From: Hepsetus odoe | Taxonomy: Eukaryota > Chordata > Actinopteri > Characiformes > Hepsetidae | Reading direction: 5' to 3' | DNA: 64,000 nt | Assembly (NCBI GenBank): GCA_017165825.1 | Contig: CM029370.1 | Coordinates: 28,096,146 to 28,160,145, forward strand | Part shown: positions 1 to 10,721 of the stretch, piece after piece | How positions within the stretch are numbered: the stretch's first letter is position 1 | How the letters are laid out: the number at the start of each line of letters is the position of its first letter | Program-made: the position numbers and the translations under genes | The notes under the pieces: generated by a model | What the model was told of the DNA's origin: nothing | The model's input: only the letters and a program-made list of their open reading frames with translations | Database searches by the model: none

Positions 1-205
1 TAGTGTTCAGGGACATCTCTAATATCGCATAACCGATACTATGAGTATTTCTTGTTTCTGTCCTCTATTCTTTTTAATCTTTTATGTTTCCAAAAAAGAA
101 AAACAAATGCCTTGAAATCTAAAACTGGGAGTATCCTTCAAATGACAGAGGTACCAAAAGTAATTCAAATACTACAAAATAAACTGCTGTAAGAAAATAC
201 AATGC

Positions 206-854
206 ACAGTACTGTTCAAAAGTCTCAAACCACTTCATTTCTTTATAGTTTACTTGGGACCCTAGTTTATTATTGTCGGTGCAAAAACATCACGTTCTGC
301 CTGTCAAACTGTCTCATCTTTGGCATATTGAGGAGATTAAATGAAAATAAATGGCAAGAGAGCTCCAGGCTGCAAAGTGCCTAAAGATAAAAGGTTCTAG
401 ATAAAGCCGTTCCAACCACTCAGGAACAGAGACTGGACTGAACATGAGAGACAACAACACTGTCCTTCAGGAAGATCTGGAGAACTGCTCAGCTACAGAG
501 ACTGGACTGAAAATGAGAGACAACAACACTGTCCTTCAAAAAGATCTGGAGAACTGCTCAGGTACAGACTGGACTGAAAATGAGAAACCACAACACTGTC
601 CTTCAGAAAGATCTGGAGAACTGCTCAGGTACAGACTGGACTGAAAATGAGAAACCACAACACTGTCCTTCAGGAAGATCTGGAGAACTGCTCAGGTACA
701 GAGACTGGACTGAACATGAGAGACAACAACACTGTCCTTCAGGAAGATCTGGAGAAACGTTCCTCCACAGTACATAAAAAATATAAAAAGTCTGCATCTT
801 TGGAGGCAAAGTATAAAAAATGAGGGTTGGCTCAAAAATTCTGCACAGTGCTGT
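206..854 (+). mobile_element. Non-autonomous Tc1-like element with internal minisatellite
   Basis: The ends are imperfect inverted repeats: left ACAGTACTGTTCAAAAGTCT and, on the other strand from the right, ACAGCACTGTGCAGAATTTT. The CAGTRCTGTGCAAAAG-type end is common in fish Tc1/mariner elements. There is no transposase frame. The middle is a tandem array (separate entry). The stretch around 372-413 recurs at 29,040 and, inverted, near 41,600. Confidence 0.6.
431..760 (+). repeat. 67-69 bp minisatellite, five units
   Basis: Units start with GACTGGACTG at 431, 500, 567, 634 and 703 and contain CAACACTGTCCTTCAGGAAG and ATCTGGAGAACTGCTCAG. Periods are 69, 67, 67 and 69 bp. Apparent short frames through it are by-products of the repeat. 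Confidence 0.9.
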
Positions 855-1037
855 TGGTCTTTCTGACATACAGCACCAGTAGAAGTCCGCCCCATGCAGT
901 AACATGTGGACCCATCCCAATAAGGAGGTCTCCAAAAACTGCCATGATTAATGAGTTCTGCTTAGCAGCCAACATAAGAATACTGCCAGCTTAAGTGACT
1001 GTATGTTTGCATATACATTTAAAGTCTTTACTGAATA

Positions 1038-1061
1038 ATGCATCTTAAGCTTAAGATGCAT
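1038..1061. repeat. 24-bp perfect palindrome
   Basis: ATGCATCTTAAG followed directly by CTTAAGATGCAT, its exact reverse complement, with no spacer. Confidence 0.9.
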
Positions 1062-1127
1062 CTTTGCGGCTTTTCTCCTGGAACTGAGCCATACCTGAGC
1101 TGCACCTTACTGGTACACAGTTTAATA

Positions 1128-1386
1128 GGGGCAGCGGTGGCCTAGCGGTTAGGGCGTTAGCCGCATGATCGGAGGATCAGGGGTTCAAACCCCTTCCCAA
1201 TAGGTTGCCCTGAAGTACCCTTGAGCAAGGTACCATCCCCATCACTGCTCCCCGGGCGCTTTCAATAGCTGCCCACTGCTGCACGGGTTTGAGTGTGCAT
1301 GGGTTAAATGCAGAGGTCCAATTTCGTTGTGGTTCATGTGTGCTGTGCCATGACCTCGCAATGACAAGGGTTGTCACTTTCACTTA
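1128..1386 (+). mobile_element. tRNA-derived SINE, family A (full-length copy)
   Basis: The tRNA-like head has box A TGGCCTAGCGG and box B GGTTCAAACCC, followed by the fish core CCTTGAGCAAGGTACC and a tail ending GTCACTTTCACTT. This is the best-preserved head in the window and serves as reference for the other family A copies. It is not a functional tRNA gene: the acceptor stem is not closed. Confidence 0.85.
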
Positions 1387-2081
1387 AAAAAATAGCCTAT
1401 TTTGGTCCAATTTCATTGTCCCAGCCCGGTAAGAACACTTTGCAGAGCAGTGGTGGCGCAAAAACCCAGATCTTTGTTTGTTGTGCATTATGGAAGCTAT
1501 TGTGATTGCTGTTTATGTGACATTATATTGTTACTGAATATGTGGGGCCAATGGCACCAAAACCACACAACACATCCAAACCCCAACCCGAAATACAAAA
1601 AAAAAGGACTCTCTCCAGCTTTTCTATTTCCAAAATTCTGCTAATCACTTAGTAGCCATGCAAAAACCCTGATTGTGGGTGAAAACTTTCACACTTTCAC
1701 ACTTTCAGCCCCAGCAAAGCCAAGCCAGCATGGTTCGGTCTCGGGTCTGGGTTTGCTTCATTTACAATAGAAACACGTCTCATCGTAGCACGGCTCAGAT
1801 ACAACTCAGCTCTGACTGGCAGTGGAAAAGCTCCATAAAAGGCTTTTTAGATTTGTGCCACAATCAGCTGAGGATATGCTATTTTTACGCCAATTCATTT
1901 CATAATAGATCTTGAGCAGTTGGAGCTGACCTGATTCAGAAATGGGCGATTTGTTCAAAAGTCATGTCTGACGATATTCTACATTTTAAACCAAAGGTAC
2001 GACATGGAGCTCCATCACTTTACAAACCTATCACTCCACGCCCTTAGAGCTGGGATGCAACTGAAGTGAAAGCTGAAGCAA
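1387..2081. other. No recognised feature
   Basis: Unassigned intergenic DNA; no exon-like frame or clear repeat seen. Confidence 0.5.
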
Positions 2082-2272
2082 AAGTGAAAGTGACTATTTG
2101 CCATTCCATAATGAAACCTCCGCTCTTGACCCACACACACCGTGCAGCAGGTGCCAGCTATTAAAGCATCCAGGGAGCAGTGATGGGGGTGGTACCTAGC
2201 TCAAGGGTACTTTAGGGCGACCTACTGTCCCACTCCTGGGGCCTCATCCCTAACCACTAGGCCACCGCTGCC
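2082..2272 (-). mobile_element. SINE family A, reverse copy
   Basis: Starts with the reversed tail AAGTGAAAGTGACTATTTG and ends with the reversed head CTAGGCCACCGCTGCC. The core is diverged. Confidence 0.8.
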
Positions 2273-2950
2273 AGCTGACAGCAAGGTTTGGGCGTGATGA
2301 CAGAGTATTCGAGTACTGAGTAAAGTTCTAAGTAAATTAGGCAAGCTGTGTGCAGCACCTGTGTCAGCAAAGTGCATGTTGAAGTAGCTGAATTCACTAA
2401 TCAAAAGGAGATTCTGCATTCATTACTTTGAACACATTTGCTAATGTGCCAAAAAATTTAAACCAATCACAGATGAAGTGAGTAACACTGATGAGCTCAT
2501 TACAACAGCACATGGCAAGGTCTGTGATGAATTGCATGGTTAGTCCTGTTGTCAATGTGTGGGATGTGGGAGAAATAGGCAGGTATAATGTCCTGAGTTT
2601 CTTTGATGGGGGCTGGAGCTGTGCACTGCTGGGAAGTCACAGTCACTCAGGATCACAGTCAGGGCCCAAATGCCTTCTAAAAGTTGTGGATAGCTTCTGG
2701 AAATTTACTGAGGCAAAGAAGAGAACGATCTCAAATGCAGGAGCTCCAAAGTTCAGAAATCTGTTATCAAAAGAAAGAAAGGGTAAGGTGAGATGAAGGT
2801 GATACAGCGATGCCTCATCATCTGAGCTTATAGAGCCGGGTTTTACACTATGTCAAAAAACTTCAGACTGGCTTAGTTATTAGTTGTTAGCTTTAAAACC
2901 TGGGATGTTCCCAGTCCCAGAAACATAAACCACCAACCTTTCCCACACTG
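2273..2950. other. No recognised feature
   Basis: Includes an open frame of 101 codons at 2,491-2,796 that resembles no family I know and has no splice or codon signal of a gene. Confidence 0.5.
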
Positions 2951-4216
2951 TGTGCACAAATATTAGGCAAGTGAGTATTTTGAGGATTCATTTTAATCTG
3001 GAACAAATCCAGTGCTATCAGTCGATCCAGGATGTTGAAACCCTGAAACCTGAATGTTTTACAAAGGAAATGTGAGTGTGAACATCCTCAGGGGATAGAT
3101 GCGTGTGCACAATTATTATGCAACTGTTAGTTTGCAGAATTCTTACACAACTAAATGAAAAATACAAATTTTCTCATCTCACTTATGTATTTTCATCTGT
3201 TAAAGGGAGAATAATAAACTCAAAATGTACAAATAAACATTTCTGACACTTCAAAAAATGAGTGAATCAATAATGCCGCTCTTCTTGTCAAAAAAAGTCA
3301 TGATCCTTCTCTTCATGGAGTCGGTCAGTTTCTTCATCTGTTGATCTGTTGTGCAGCAGCAAGCACAGCCTGCCAGACTCTGTTCAGAGAGGTGGACTGT
3401 TTTCCTTCCCTGTAAATCTCGCGATTAAGAAGTTCTCAAAAAGGGTTTAGTTCAGGTGAGGAAGGGGGCCAAGTCATTATTCTTTCATCTTAAAGGCTTT
3501 GCTGGCCACACAGTGGAAAACTTCCATGCATGAGATGACGCATCATCAAAATGATGATCTTCTTGAAAGATGCAGGCTTCTTCCTGAAGCACTGCTTAAA
3601 GAAAGTATCTTCTAAAAACTGCCAGTAGGTTCATCTTCAACCCTAAAGGTCCAACTAGCTCATCTATAATAACACCAGTCCATACCAGTACCCCACCTCC
3701 ACCTTGCTGGCATCTGAACTGAGCTCTGTGCCTGTTACTGATTCAGCCATGGGCCCATCCAGCCATGGGCCTGTCAATCTGGTCTATCAAGAGTCATGCT
3801 CATCTCATCTCCATCAAACCTGAAAAATCTGTTTTGAGATGTTTCTTGGCCCAGTCTTAACGTTTCAGCCTGTGTGTTTTTCAGTGGTGTTGGGGTTTCA
3901 GCCTTCCTTACCTTGTCCATGTCTCTGACACTGAACACTATGTTCTTTTGGACACTCCAGGTAGGTTCAGTTCTGGAATATGAAAGCACTGGAGGATCAT
4001 GGGTTCCAGGTAGCTTCACGTTTGATTCTTCTCATAACTTTGGCAGTTCACTTGCATTTTCTCAACATTTAGAGAAATGTTGTCATTACACAAATACACA
4101 TCACCTGATCTGCTTAAATCCAATCAGCATTCAAGTTTATAATGCTTGGAGCTGGAATACATGCATTAAAATTATGCTGTGGTCAAAATACTCACTTGCC
4201 TAATAATGGTGCACAT
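2951..4216 (-). mobile_element. Tc1/mariner-superfamily transposon relic
   Basis: Terminal inverted repeats of about 35 bp: left TGTGCACAAATATTAGGCAA, right (other strand) TGTGCACCATTATTAGGCAA, both continuing GTGAGTATTTTGA. On the minus strand, broken transposase pieces appear in order: DGDEMSMTLD near 3,800, QGGGGVLVWTGVIIDELVGP near 3,690 and MTWPPSSPELNP near 3,475. These are the regions around the first and second catalytic Asp and the PDLNP block of Tc1-like DDE transposases. Stops and frameshifts make it dead. Confidence 0.75.
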
Positions 4217-4780
4217 GCTGTCCATGCTCTCCGTTAACCAGCATCAAAAGAGCCTTCAACATGCAAGCATCATGGACCATGAGACAATGGAGGAAAGTCC
4301 TTTTCCATCATGTTGAAAGCTGGGTTTGTGTGCACCTTATACCTGAGAAAAGAAAGAAGCCGGTGGAGTGTTTGTTATGATCTTGGCAACGTTCTTTTGG
4401 AAGCTCCTGGGTATTCATGTGGAAATCAGTTTGAGTAACTCCATCAACTCAAACTGTTGAAGACATTAATGGAAACAGAATTCCCAAATAGCATTAGCCT
4501 CTTTCAGAAGGTTCATGCACCCTGCTACCTTACATACATTGTTCAGCAATTGTTTGAAGCACATGACGAGTTCAAGGGTCGCCCTGGGCCTCTGATCAAG
4601 CAGCCACATTAACAAGTCAAATTTTAGGATTTAAAGGACCTGATGCTATTGTCTATGCCCCTGTTTCTACTGTTGCCTGCATGCCTTGAGGGTTAGAGAA
4701 TTTTTGGCTACACGTTGAGGACCCTTAGCCTATTAAGCAGGTGGTCATAATTTGTTCTATCATCGATACATGCACGCCCT
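4217..4780. other. Unassigned, possibly retrotransposon-derived
   Basis: No clear family. It lies upstream of reverse transcriptase remnants and could be the decayed 5-prime part of the same element. Confidence 0.3.
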
Positions 4781-5075
4781 TGAGCATGTTTTCCAGATTT
4801 CTATTTCCACTCCGCGTCCATCTAAAGACCTCTTTTATGTAAAGCTCTTGCTCTTGTATGCAGACAATGGTATGGTAACCAGGACACTGTGATGTGATCT
4901 ACAAGCTTGCCAAATTGTAGCTTGACCTTCACCTAAGGAAAGCAATTCTAGCAGGTCAAAATGTCAACACTGCTTAATCCATCAGTGCTCCAGCTGCACA
5001 TTTGACACTGACCAGTTTCAGAACCCTTTATTTACCTTGGCTTCACCATCGCCAGTAAACTCCATCAACCATATG
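4781..5075 (+). mobile_element. Non-LTR retrotransposon RT fragment
   Basis: Shows LLYADN at 4,848-4,866, a changed YADD catalytic box, and about 160 bases further, in another frame, EPFIYLGFTIASKLHQ, the FxYLGSxI block that follows it in many non-LTR reverse transcriptases. Frameshifted and short; the clade is not certain. Confidence 0.5.
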
Positions 5076-5589
5076 AAGAAGCAATCTCAACTGCATCCAT
5101 ATTTTGAAGCAGACTATGTTAGGGAATGATAAAATGAATGAAATAAAAACCCTACCTTTGGATACACACACTGAGCAGTGTGTTTGTGTGATGTGTTTAA
5201 CCCATTCCAGACACACTGGTGGTGAACACACACACCGGGAGCAGTGGGCTGCAATACTTGTACTCCAGCCAAAGATGCTGTAGTGGAAAAGCATTGTTCA
5301 CCTACTTTGCCTTTCCTCACATTTTTCCTGCCAAGTCCAGGGGACTAAATTGGCAAGCCTTTGATTGTAAACCACTTTTCTTACCATCAGGCCAAGGTTG
5401 CCCCAAATGCAGAGTAGCCAAGCAGCAAATCTACTTCATGCTGCACTTGTCCATAGAGCAAATGCTGCTGTTGCTTTTACGGTTTAAAATAATCCCCAAC
5501 TGGGTGGGCCTTAAGCCTTTACCCTGCTTTTATCTCAAATAAAACTGCTAAGAATAAAAACAGGAAAGCAATGATACCATTAAGGGTTA
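5076..5589. other. No recognised feature
   Basis: Unassigned sequence between two retrotransposon fragments. Confidence 0.5.
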
Positions 5590-6150
5590 CTGGAGTGACA
5601 GACATATACCAGCAAGAGTGAAATGGAAGGTTTACAGGACAGTCGTGAGACCTGCTATGCTATAGGTTGGAGACAGTGGTGCTGACAAAAAGACAGGCAG
5701 CAGAGCTGGAGGTGGAGGAGTTTAAGATGTTAAGATTTTCACAGGAACGAGGATGGACGGGATTTGAAACAAGTATATTAGAGGGACAAATCAGATTGAA
5801 CGTTTCAGAGACAAAGTTAGAGAAGCAAGGTTGAGTTGGTTTGGACATGTCCAGAGGAGAACCGAGAGCTATATTTGGAGAAGGAGGTTGAGGATGGAGC
5901 TGCCAGGCAAGAGGAGAAGAGGGCAGACAAAGAGGAGGTTTATGGATGTGGTGAGAGAAGACATGCAGAGGGTCAGTGTGAATGAGGAAGATGCAAAAAA
6001 CCAGAAGAAATGGAAATGAATGATCCACTGTAGTGAGCCCTAAACAAGAGCAGCCGAAAGAAGAAGAAGAAGAAGAAGAAGAAGAAGAAGAAGAAGAAGA
6101 AGAAGAAGAAGAAGAAGAAAAAGAAGAAGAAGAAGAAGAAGAAGAAGAAA
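5590..6150 (+). mobile_element. RTE-type retrotransposon 3-prime end with (GAA)n tail
   Basis: Matches the 3-prime part of the longer RTE copy at 27,220: VKWKVYRTVVRPAMLW-like start, LSWFGHVQRRTESYIW, MELPGKRRRGQTKRRFMDVV, then CAGCCGAAAGAAGAAG running into (GAA)n from 6,058. 5-prime truncated and frameshifted, as is usual for dead copies. Confidence 0.8.
6058..6150 (+). repeat. (GAA)n microsatellite
   Basis: About 30 GAA units with one interruption; it is the RTE tail. Confidence 0.9.
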
Positions 6151-6382
6151 GAGTAATAACAAATATCCAATTATCTGGAGATCAGTTGAACTTTATGAAG
6201 ATACTCTGGTGATCAGTAGCTCTAGGGAGATGGTTAGGAATGGAATCAGGGTTAGGTTTGGGGCTTTGCAAAGTTCTGGTTAAATGCATTGTCAAAATCG
6301 TCCAGACCCTAATACATTTTTTCTTTTTTTTCCAGAACTTCCTCACAACACTCCTTTCATTTAACAAAGGCACTCTGAAATG

Positions 6383-6930
6383 TACAGTACTGTGCAAAAG
6401 ATTTAGGCCGGTGTGAAAACATGCTGTAAACAAAGAACGCTTTCAGAAATGTAAATAATGATTGTTTATTTTGATCCATTTACAAAATGCAAAGTGAGCG
6501 AACAAAAGAAAAATCTAAATCAGATCAATATCTGGTGTTTCTACTGTTTGCCTTCAAACCAGCATCAGTTCTTCTGGCCCCACAGAGCCCTGATCTCCAC
6601 ATCATCCAGTGTGTCTGGATCACATGAAGAGACAGAAGGATGTGAGGAAGCTACATCCACAGAAGATCTGTGCTCAGTTCTCCAAGATGTTTGGAACGAC
6701 CTACCAGCCGAGTTCCTTCAAAAACCGTGTGCGAGTGTACCTAGAAGAATTGATGCTGTTTTGAAGGCAAAGGGTGGTCACACCAAATATCGATTTGATT
6801 TAGATTCTCTTTTGTTCATTCACTGCATTTTGTTGATTGATGAAAATAAATGATGAACACTTCAATTTCTGAAAGCGTTCTGTTTACAGCATTTATTCAC
6901 ACCTGCCTAAAACGTTTTCTCAGTGCTGTA
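6383..6930 (+). mobile_element. Tc1-like deletion derivative, copy 1
   Basis: 548 bp with inverted repeats of about 68 bp (TACAGTACTGTGCAAAAG left; TACAGCACTGAGAAAACG right, other strand; both continue to CGCTTTCAGAAAT). Between them lies only a decayed C-terminal transposase segment with DVWNDLPAEF and VPRRIDAVLKAKGGHTKY. The N-terminus and most of the catalytic core are missing. Confidence 0.82.
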
Positions 6931-7361
6931 TGCCTTAACTTGACAACCGTGCAGCCAAAGTGCCGGCCACATGATCATGGTCCATGCTGGAGAGCAGTAT
7001 GTCATCCTGTCTTAAGTGAAAGCAGAGTTTGAAACATTTAGAGGCCTGAATAAGGAATTTGCATTGTAATCTGAAGTGTGTGGAGGCGGTCGGGGCGGGG
7101 GAGAGAAACTGCTTGCGGCAAAAAAGGCTGTAAACAAGGCAGAGTATAAATGAGCTCCTTCAGAGAAAATGATCGAACCTGCACATCCGAACAAGCTCTG
7201 CAGGAAGAAAGCAAATAGCTGTAGAGGCTTTTCATCTTTTACACCATCTGCAGCGTTCATTCAGAAACTGATGGAGACAATCATGAAAGAAACTACAACA
7301 GTCCTGTGAGCAATGATGAATGATGCACAGGAAAAAGAAATACAACAATGTTTCTTCCTTC
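6931..7361. other. No recognised feature
   Basis: Intergenic DNA with no exon-like frame. Confidence 0.5.
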
Positions 7362-7424
7362 ACCAGTAGGTTGTCCTGAGGTACCCTTGAGCAAGGTACT
7401 GTCACCGTCACTGCTCCCCGGGCT
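7362..7424 (+). mobile_element. SINE family A core fragment
   Basis: Only the core from CCAGTAGGTTGTCCTGAG to CTGCTCCCCGGG remains; head and tail are absent. Confidence 0.6.
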
Positions 7425-7512
7425 CCAGTAACTTTACAACTATGTAGTTGAGATATGTTGGAACCCATTAAACAGCCATTTCCAAATTCATTTCACAACA
7501 TTCACATTTTAA

Positions 7513-8000
7513 AAGTAGCCAGTGATAAGAGGAACAGAGTCAGTGTTTCTAATAAAGTTACCAGTGAGTGAAGGCACAAGGCAGAGGTCTCTAATAAAGT
7601 GACCACAGGGAAGCACAGGGTCAATGTTTCTGATAAATTGGCCAGTGAGCGGAAGCAAAGGGTCAGTTTGTCTAATAAAGGCACAAGGCAGCTTTTTCTA
7701 ATAAAGTGGCCAGTGAGTGGAGGCACGGGGTCAGTGTTTCTAATAAAGTGGCCATGAGTAGAAGCTCAGGGTCACTGTTTCTGATAAATTGGCCAGTCAG
7801 TGGATGCACAGCTTCAGTGTTTCTAATAAAGTGGCCAGTGAGTGAAGGCACAGGGTCAGTGTTTCTAATAAAGTGGCCAGGAGTGAAGGCACAGGGTCAG
7901 TGTTTCTAATAAAGTGGCCAGGAGTGAAGGCCCAGGGTCAGTGTTTCTAATAAAGTGGCCAGGAGTGAAGGCCCAAGGCAGAGGTCTCCAGTAAAGTGGA
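7513..8000 (+). repeat. 41-bp minisatellite, about 12 units
   Basis: Each unit contains TTTCTAATAAAGTGGCCAGT then GAGTGAAGGCACAGGGTCA. Units recur near 7,551, 7,592, 7,632, 7,673, 7,700, 7,742, 7,784, 7,827, 7,868, 7,908 and 7,948; one is shortened. The unit resembles the TGGCCACTTTATYAGAAAC sequence seen singly at 24,783 and 30,945. Confidence 0.88.
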
Positions 8001-9087
8001 TGGTGATGGTGTACACACTCAGATACTGGAACGCTTTCCCAGGGCAGCAATGAATCATCAACCTTTGCGTTGGCTTTGCTCTCAGATGCACAGCAGCAGC
8101 CATCAGCACCCGCCAGCGTTGTGTGTAAAAACTACAAACGCAGAACAAATCCAAACAGTATTAAGTAACCCAGAATAAGTTTCAGTATATGAAAATTGGA
8201 AAACTTTGTTTAATACATGTATATGTTCCTTTTTCCCCCGTCAGCCACCGTGACCGAACCCAAGCAGGCCATTAATTACATTCGGAGAGGGAATACTCTT
8301 CACTCCAGTCATTAATCAAGCGAGCCGCCCTCTCTCCAATGTCAACACGAGCCTGGACCTTATCCTTTACTCCATTAGCCTCATCGCAATGCTGGACACT
8401 GCTACTGGTTTTCAGGAGGCGAGTCCCTGCTTGTTGGCAGCTGAATGCTGTTTAAAGAAAGAGCCATACTGCACAAGCACAAAGCTACTGCGAGCTTTCC
8501 CTCTGCGGATTTTCCTACTGCAGTCCGCACAACTGGCTTCGATTTATAGTAGAATAAACCAAAACCCAATCGGATTTTAGAAACCGTTGGTCACTGGACA
8601 CATCAGTGGAGAGGGATCTCTCAGACTTTCGTTGCGGTTTCGGCTTTGGATGGAGCGGTCATGGAAGAAGAATCTGTTTACAAATACAACCACCATTAAG
8701 AGTCATGCTTATATGTAATCCAGGTGTAACATCTCCTAGAAATCTGAAGTCTCAAGATGCCTTCTGCAATATGCCCTCTGTTATTCTTCCCACCTCCCTT
8801 TTCCAGGGCCAAACCAGCTATGAGATTGCATCCATATGGCTGGAGTGAATGAAGCAGAAGTGAATGGAAGGTGAAAGTGCCTGAAATGCGAGCTCCTGCT
8901 GCTTTGTTAAACATCACCTTATGGAACGGCGCATGTCAGGGAGACAAATGCAAATCAGAACCAAGCACGGTGAGTCATCCGATCCGGGGTCGGTACAGTG
9001 TTCTCCGGAGTCACTCCGAATGAATCTGAGTCATTCACAAAGATATGACAGTCTATGATAGAAACATGTGCTGAAGGTAGTTGTTAG
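8001..9087. other. Non-repeat stretch, possible conserved non-coding DNA
   Basis: No gene seen. Between 8,220 and 8,420 the sequence is free of repeats and contains CCATTAATTACATTCGG and CATTAATCAAGCGAGCC, homeodomain-like TAAT cores. Whether it is conserved is unknown. Confidence 0.3.
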
Positions 9088-9262
9088 GTATGGTGGAGGT
9101 GGTGGTCTACTGGTAAGATACGGACGAAGAGGTTGCAGGTTCATATACCACCTCCAGCACTACCCCCATTGGGTTCCTGAGCAATATCCTCAACTCCAAG
9201 AGGGAACAGTCCCTGTAGTCAGGAAATGGAAATCACCCTGGATAAGAGCGTCTGATAAATAC
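9088..9262 (+). mobile_element. tRNA-derived SINE, family B
   Basis: Head GTGGTGGTCTACTGGTAAGA, box-B-like GCAGGTTCATATACC, body TTGGGTTCCTGAGCAATATC and tail GGATAAGAGCGTCTGATAAA. The GATAAGAGCGTCTG tail is widespread in bony fishes. Confidence 0.8.
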
Positions 9263-9330
9263 CTGCATGGAGAGTGCAGCCAACACATAAAAGCAGGATG
9301 TAATAAATTAAATAGTTTCATTAAAGGTAC

Positions 9331-9625
9331 TCAGGCGAGCGTGGTGGTCACTTCACAGCAAGAAGGCCCTTGGTTCAATTCCATCTGACTCCTTTCTGTG
9401 TGGTTTGTATGTTCTCACCATGTCAGTGTAGGTTTCCTCCAGGTTCTTCAGTTTCCTCGTGCACGTCCGTTGTATCGGAGATGCTACAACTGGCCCCAAG
9501 GTTTGGGTGTCTGTCCTGAGATGGACTGGTGTCCTGTCCGGGACGTCCCTGCCTTTCGCTATGAGAACCTGGATAGGCTCCAGCACCACCTGGGACCCTA
9601 GTAAGGAATGCATTGGGCAGAGGGC
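9331..9625 (+). mobile_element. SINE-like repeat, family C
   Basis: Contains GTGGTCACTTCACAGCAAG, a GTTCAATTCC box, TGTATGTTCTCACCATGT, GGTTTCCTCC and CTGGATAGGCTCCAGCACCA, the usual order in a common fish SINE-like family. Confidence 0.75.
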
Positions 9626-9679
9626 ACGTAATGACGGCACTGAAGGCTCATTGTGGAGTTTGAGCACGAGGGCTTGTGT

Positions 9680-9905
9680 CTGTGTGGGTTCCTCCAGGAG
9701 CTCCAGGTTTCCTCCCACCGTCCCAAGACCTGCAGTTGGACTGGAGATGATAAATTGTCCGTGTGTGTGAGTGAGTGTGTGTGAGTGCCCTGCGAGAGAC
9801 TGGCGACCTCTCCAAGGTGTTTCTACACCTTAAGCCCTATCAGAGCAGGGATTGGCTCCAGCACCCCCCGCAACCCTAATTAGGACAAGCAGCTATGAAA
9901 ATGAG
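9680..9905 (+). mobile_element. SINE-like repeat, family C (second copy)
   Basis: Starts at TGTGGGTTCCTCCAGG, passes TAAATTGTCCGTGTGTGTG and GACTGGCGACCTCTCCAAGG, ends GGCTCCAGCACCCCCCGCAA and GACAAGCAGCTATGAAAATG. The head is missing. Confidence 0.75.
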
Positions 9906-10539
9906 TGGGAGTGTGTGTGACGTTGTGCATCAGACATTAAATCAGATTCTATTCATGATGATCTCTGATGCAGCTGCTTTGATGGAGCAGTTTAGAATGA
10001 ACCTTCCAGTCCAGCACATACAGCACACGCCACGCTCCTCCCGCCTCCAGCTCCAGTGTCTTTAGTAAGTTGTGCAAGAGCAGGCGGACAGTCGTCATTT
10101 TTCACTTGGTGAACTCATTATCATGAATCAAACTTAATCTCTGCTTTTTAGCAGAACTAAATTATGAAATGATTTACAATTTTGTGTATGCACACACAAA
10201 CACTCACACATGTCTACAATTACACAGAGTCATGTGAAGGCAATCAAGCAAAGTGTGCATGTTTTTCTCAAGCAGTGAGTCCTGAACAAGCCCTCAGGGA
10301 TCTCCAGACAACCCCACTCAGAACGAAGCTCTGCAGCACCTGGGGAGTGCTGAGGATCAGTGCTCAGTATGAGCTACTTAACTACTGAAATAACACTGTT
10401 ACTCGCCGCCACGCTCTGAACGTTGTTGAAGTTTAAAAGCTGGATTGGATGATGTGATTCCTGTTTTTGTCCTGTTGATCCATTTTCTTAAACTGATAAA
10501 ATTGCTAGTCAGTGCTGTCAGTCCACCTTTAGATGGTTC
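9906..10539. other. No recognised feature
   Basis: Unassigned intergenic sequence; only short CA-rich runs near 10,190. Confidence 0.5.
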
Positions 10540-10721
10540 TGGGTTTGTTTCCCAGCCTTATTCCTCCTATGGAGCACGTTCTTCCTGTTTCTGTGGGGGT
10601 TTTTCTACTACAGTCCAAAGATCAGCATGTGAGGTGGACTGAAGGACTGCCGAACAGTGTGTTTCTCCACCATTTCGCCTTCGAGCAGGATAAGCTCTAT
10701 CATTATCTCCAGCCCTCGTTA
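10540..10721 (+). mobile_element. SINE-like repeat, family C, feeding a (TGGA)n array
   Basis: GGTTCTGGGTTTGTTTCCCAG, CAGTCCAAAGATCAGCATGT, GTGTTTCTCCACC and CTCCAGCCCTCGTTAGGATG. The last bases pass without a break into the tetranucleotide array, at the place where intact copies have a short ATGGATGG tail. Confidence 0.65.

Noticed and set aside
1128..1200. Possible tRNA gene
   Set aside because: A and B boxes are present, but the stems do not close and the sequence continues into the SINE core, which recurs throughout the window.
5660..6170. Minus-strand frames including a poly-Phe protein
   Set aside because: Antisense of the RTE end and its (GAA)n tail.
7513..8000. CRISPR-like array
   Set aside because: Units are contiguous diverged repeats without unique spacers, in animal DNA.
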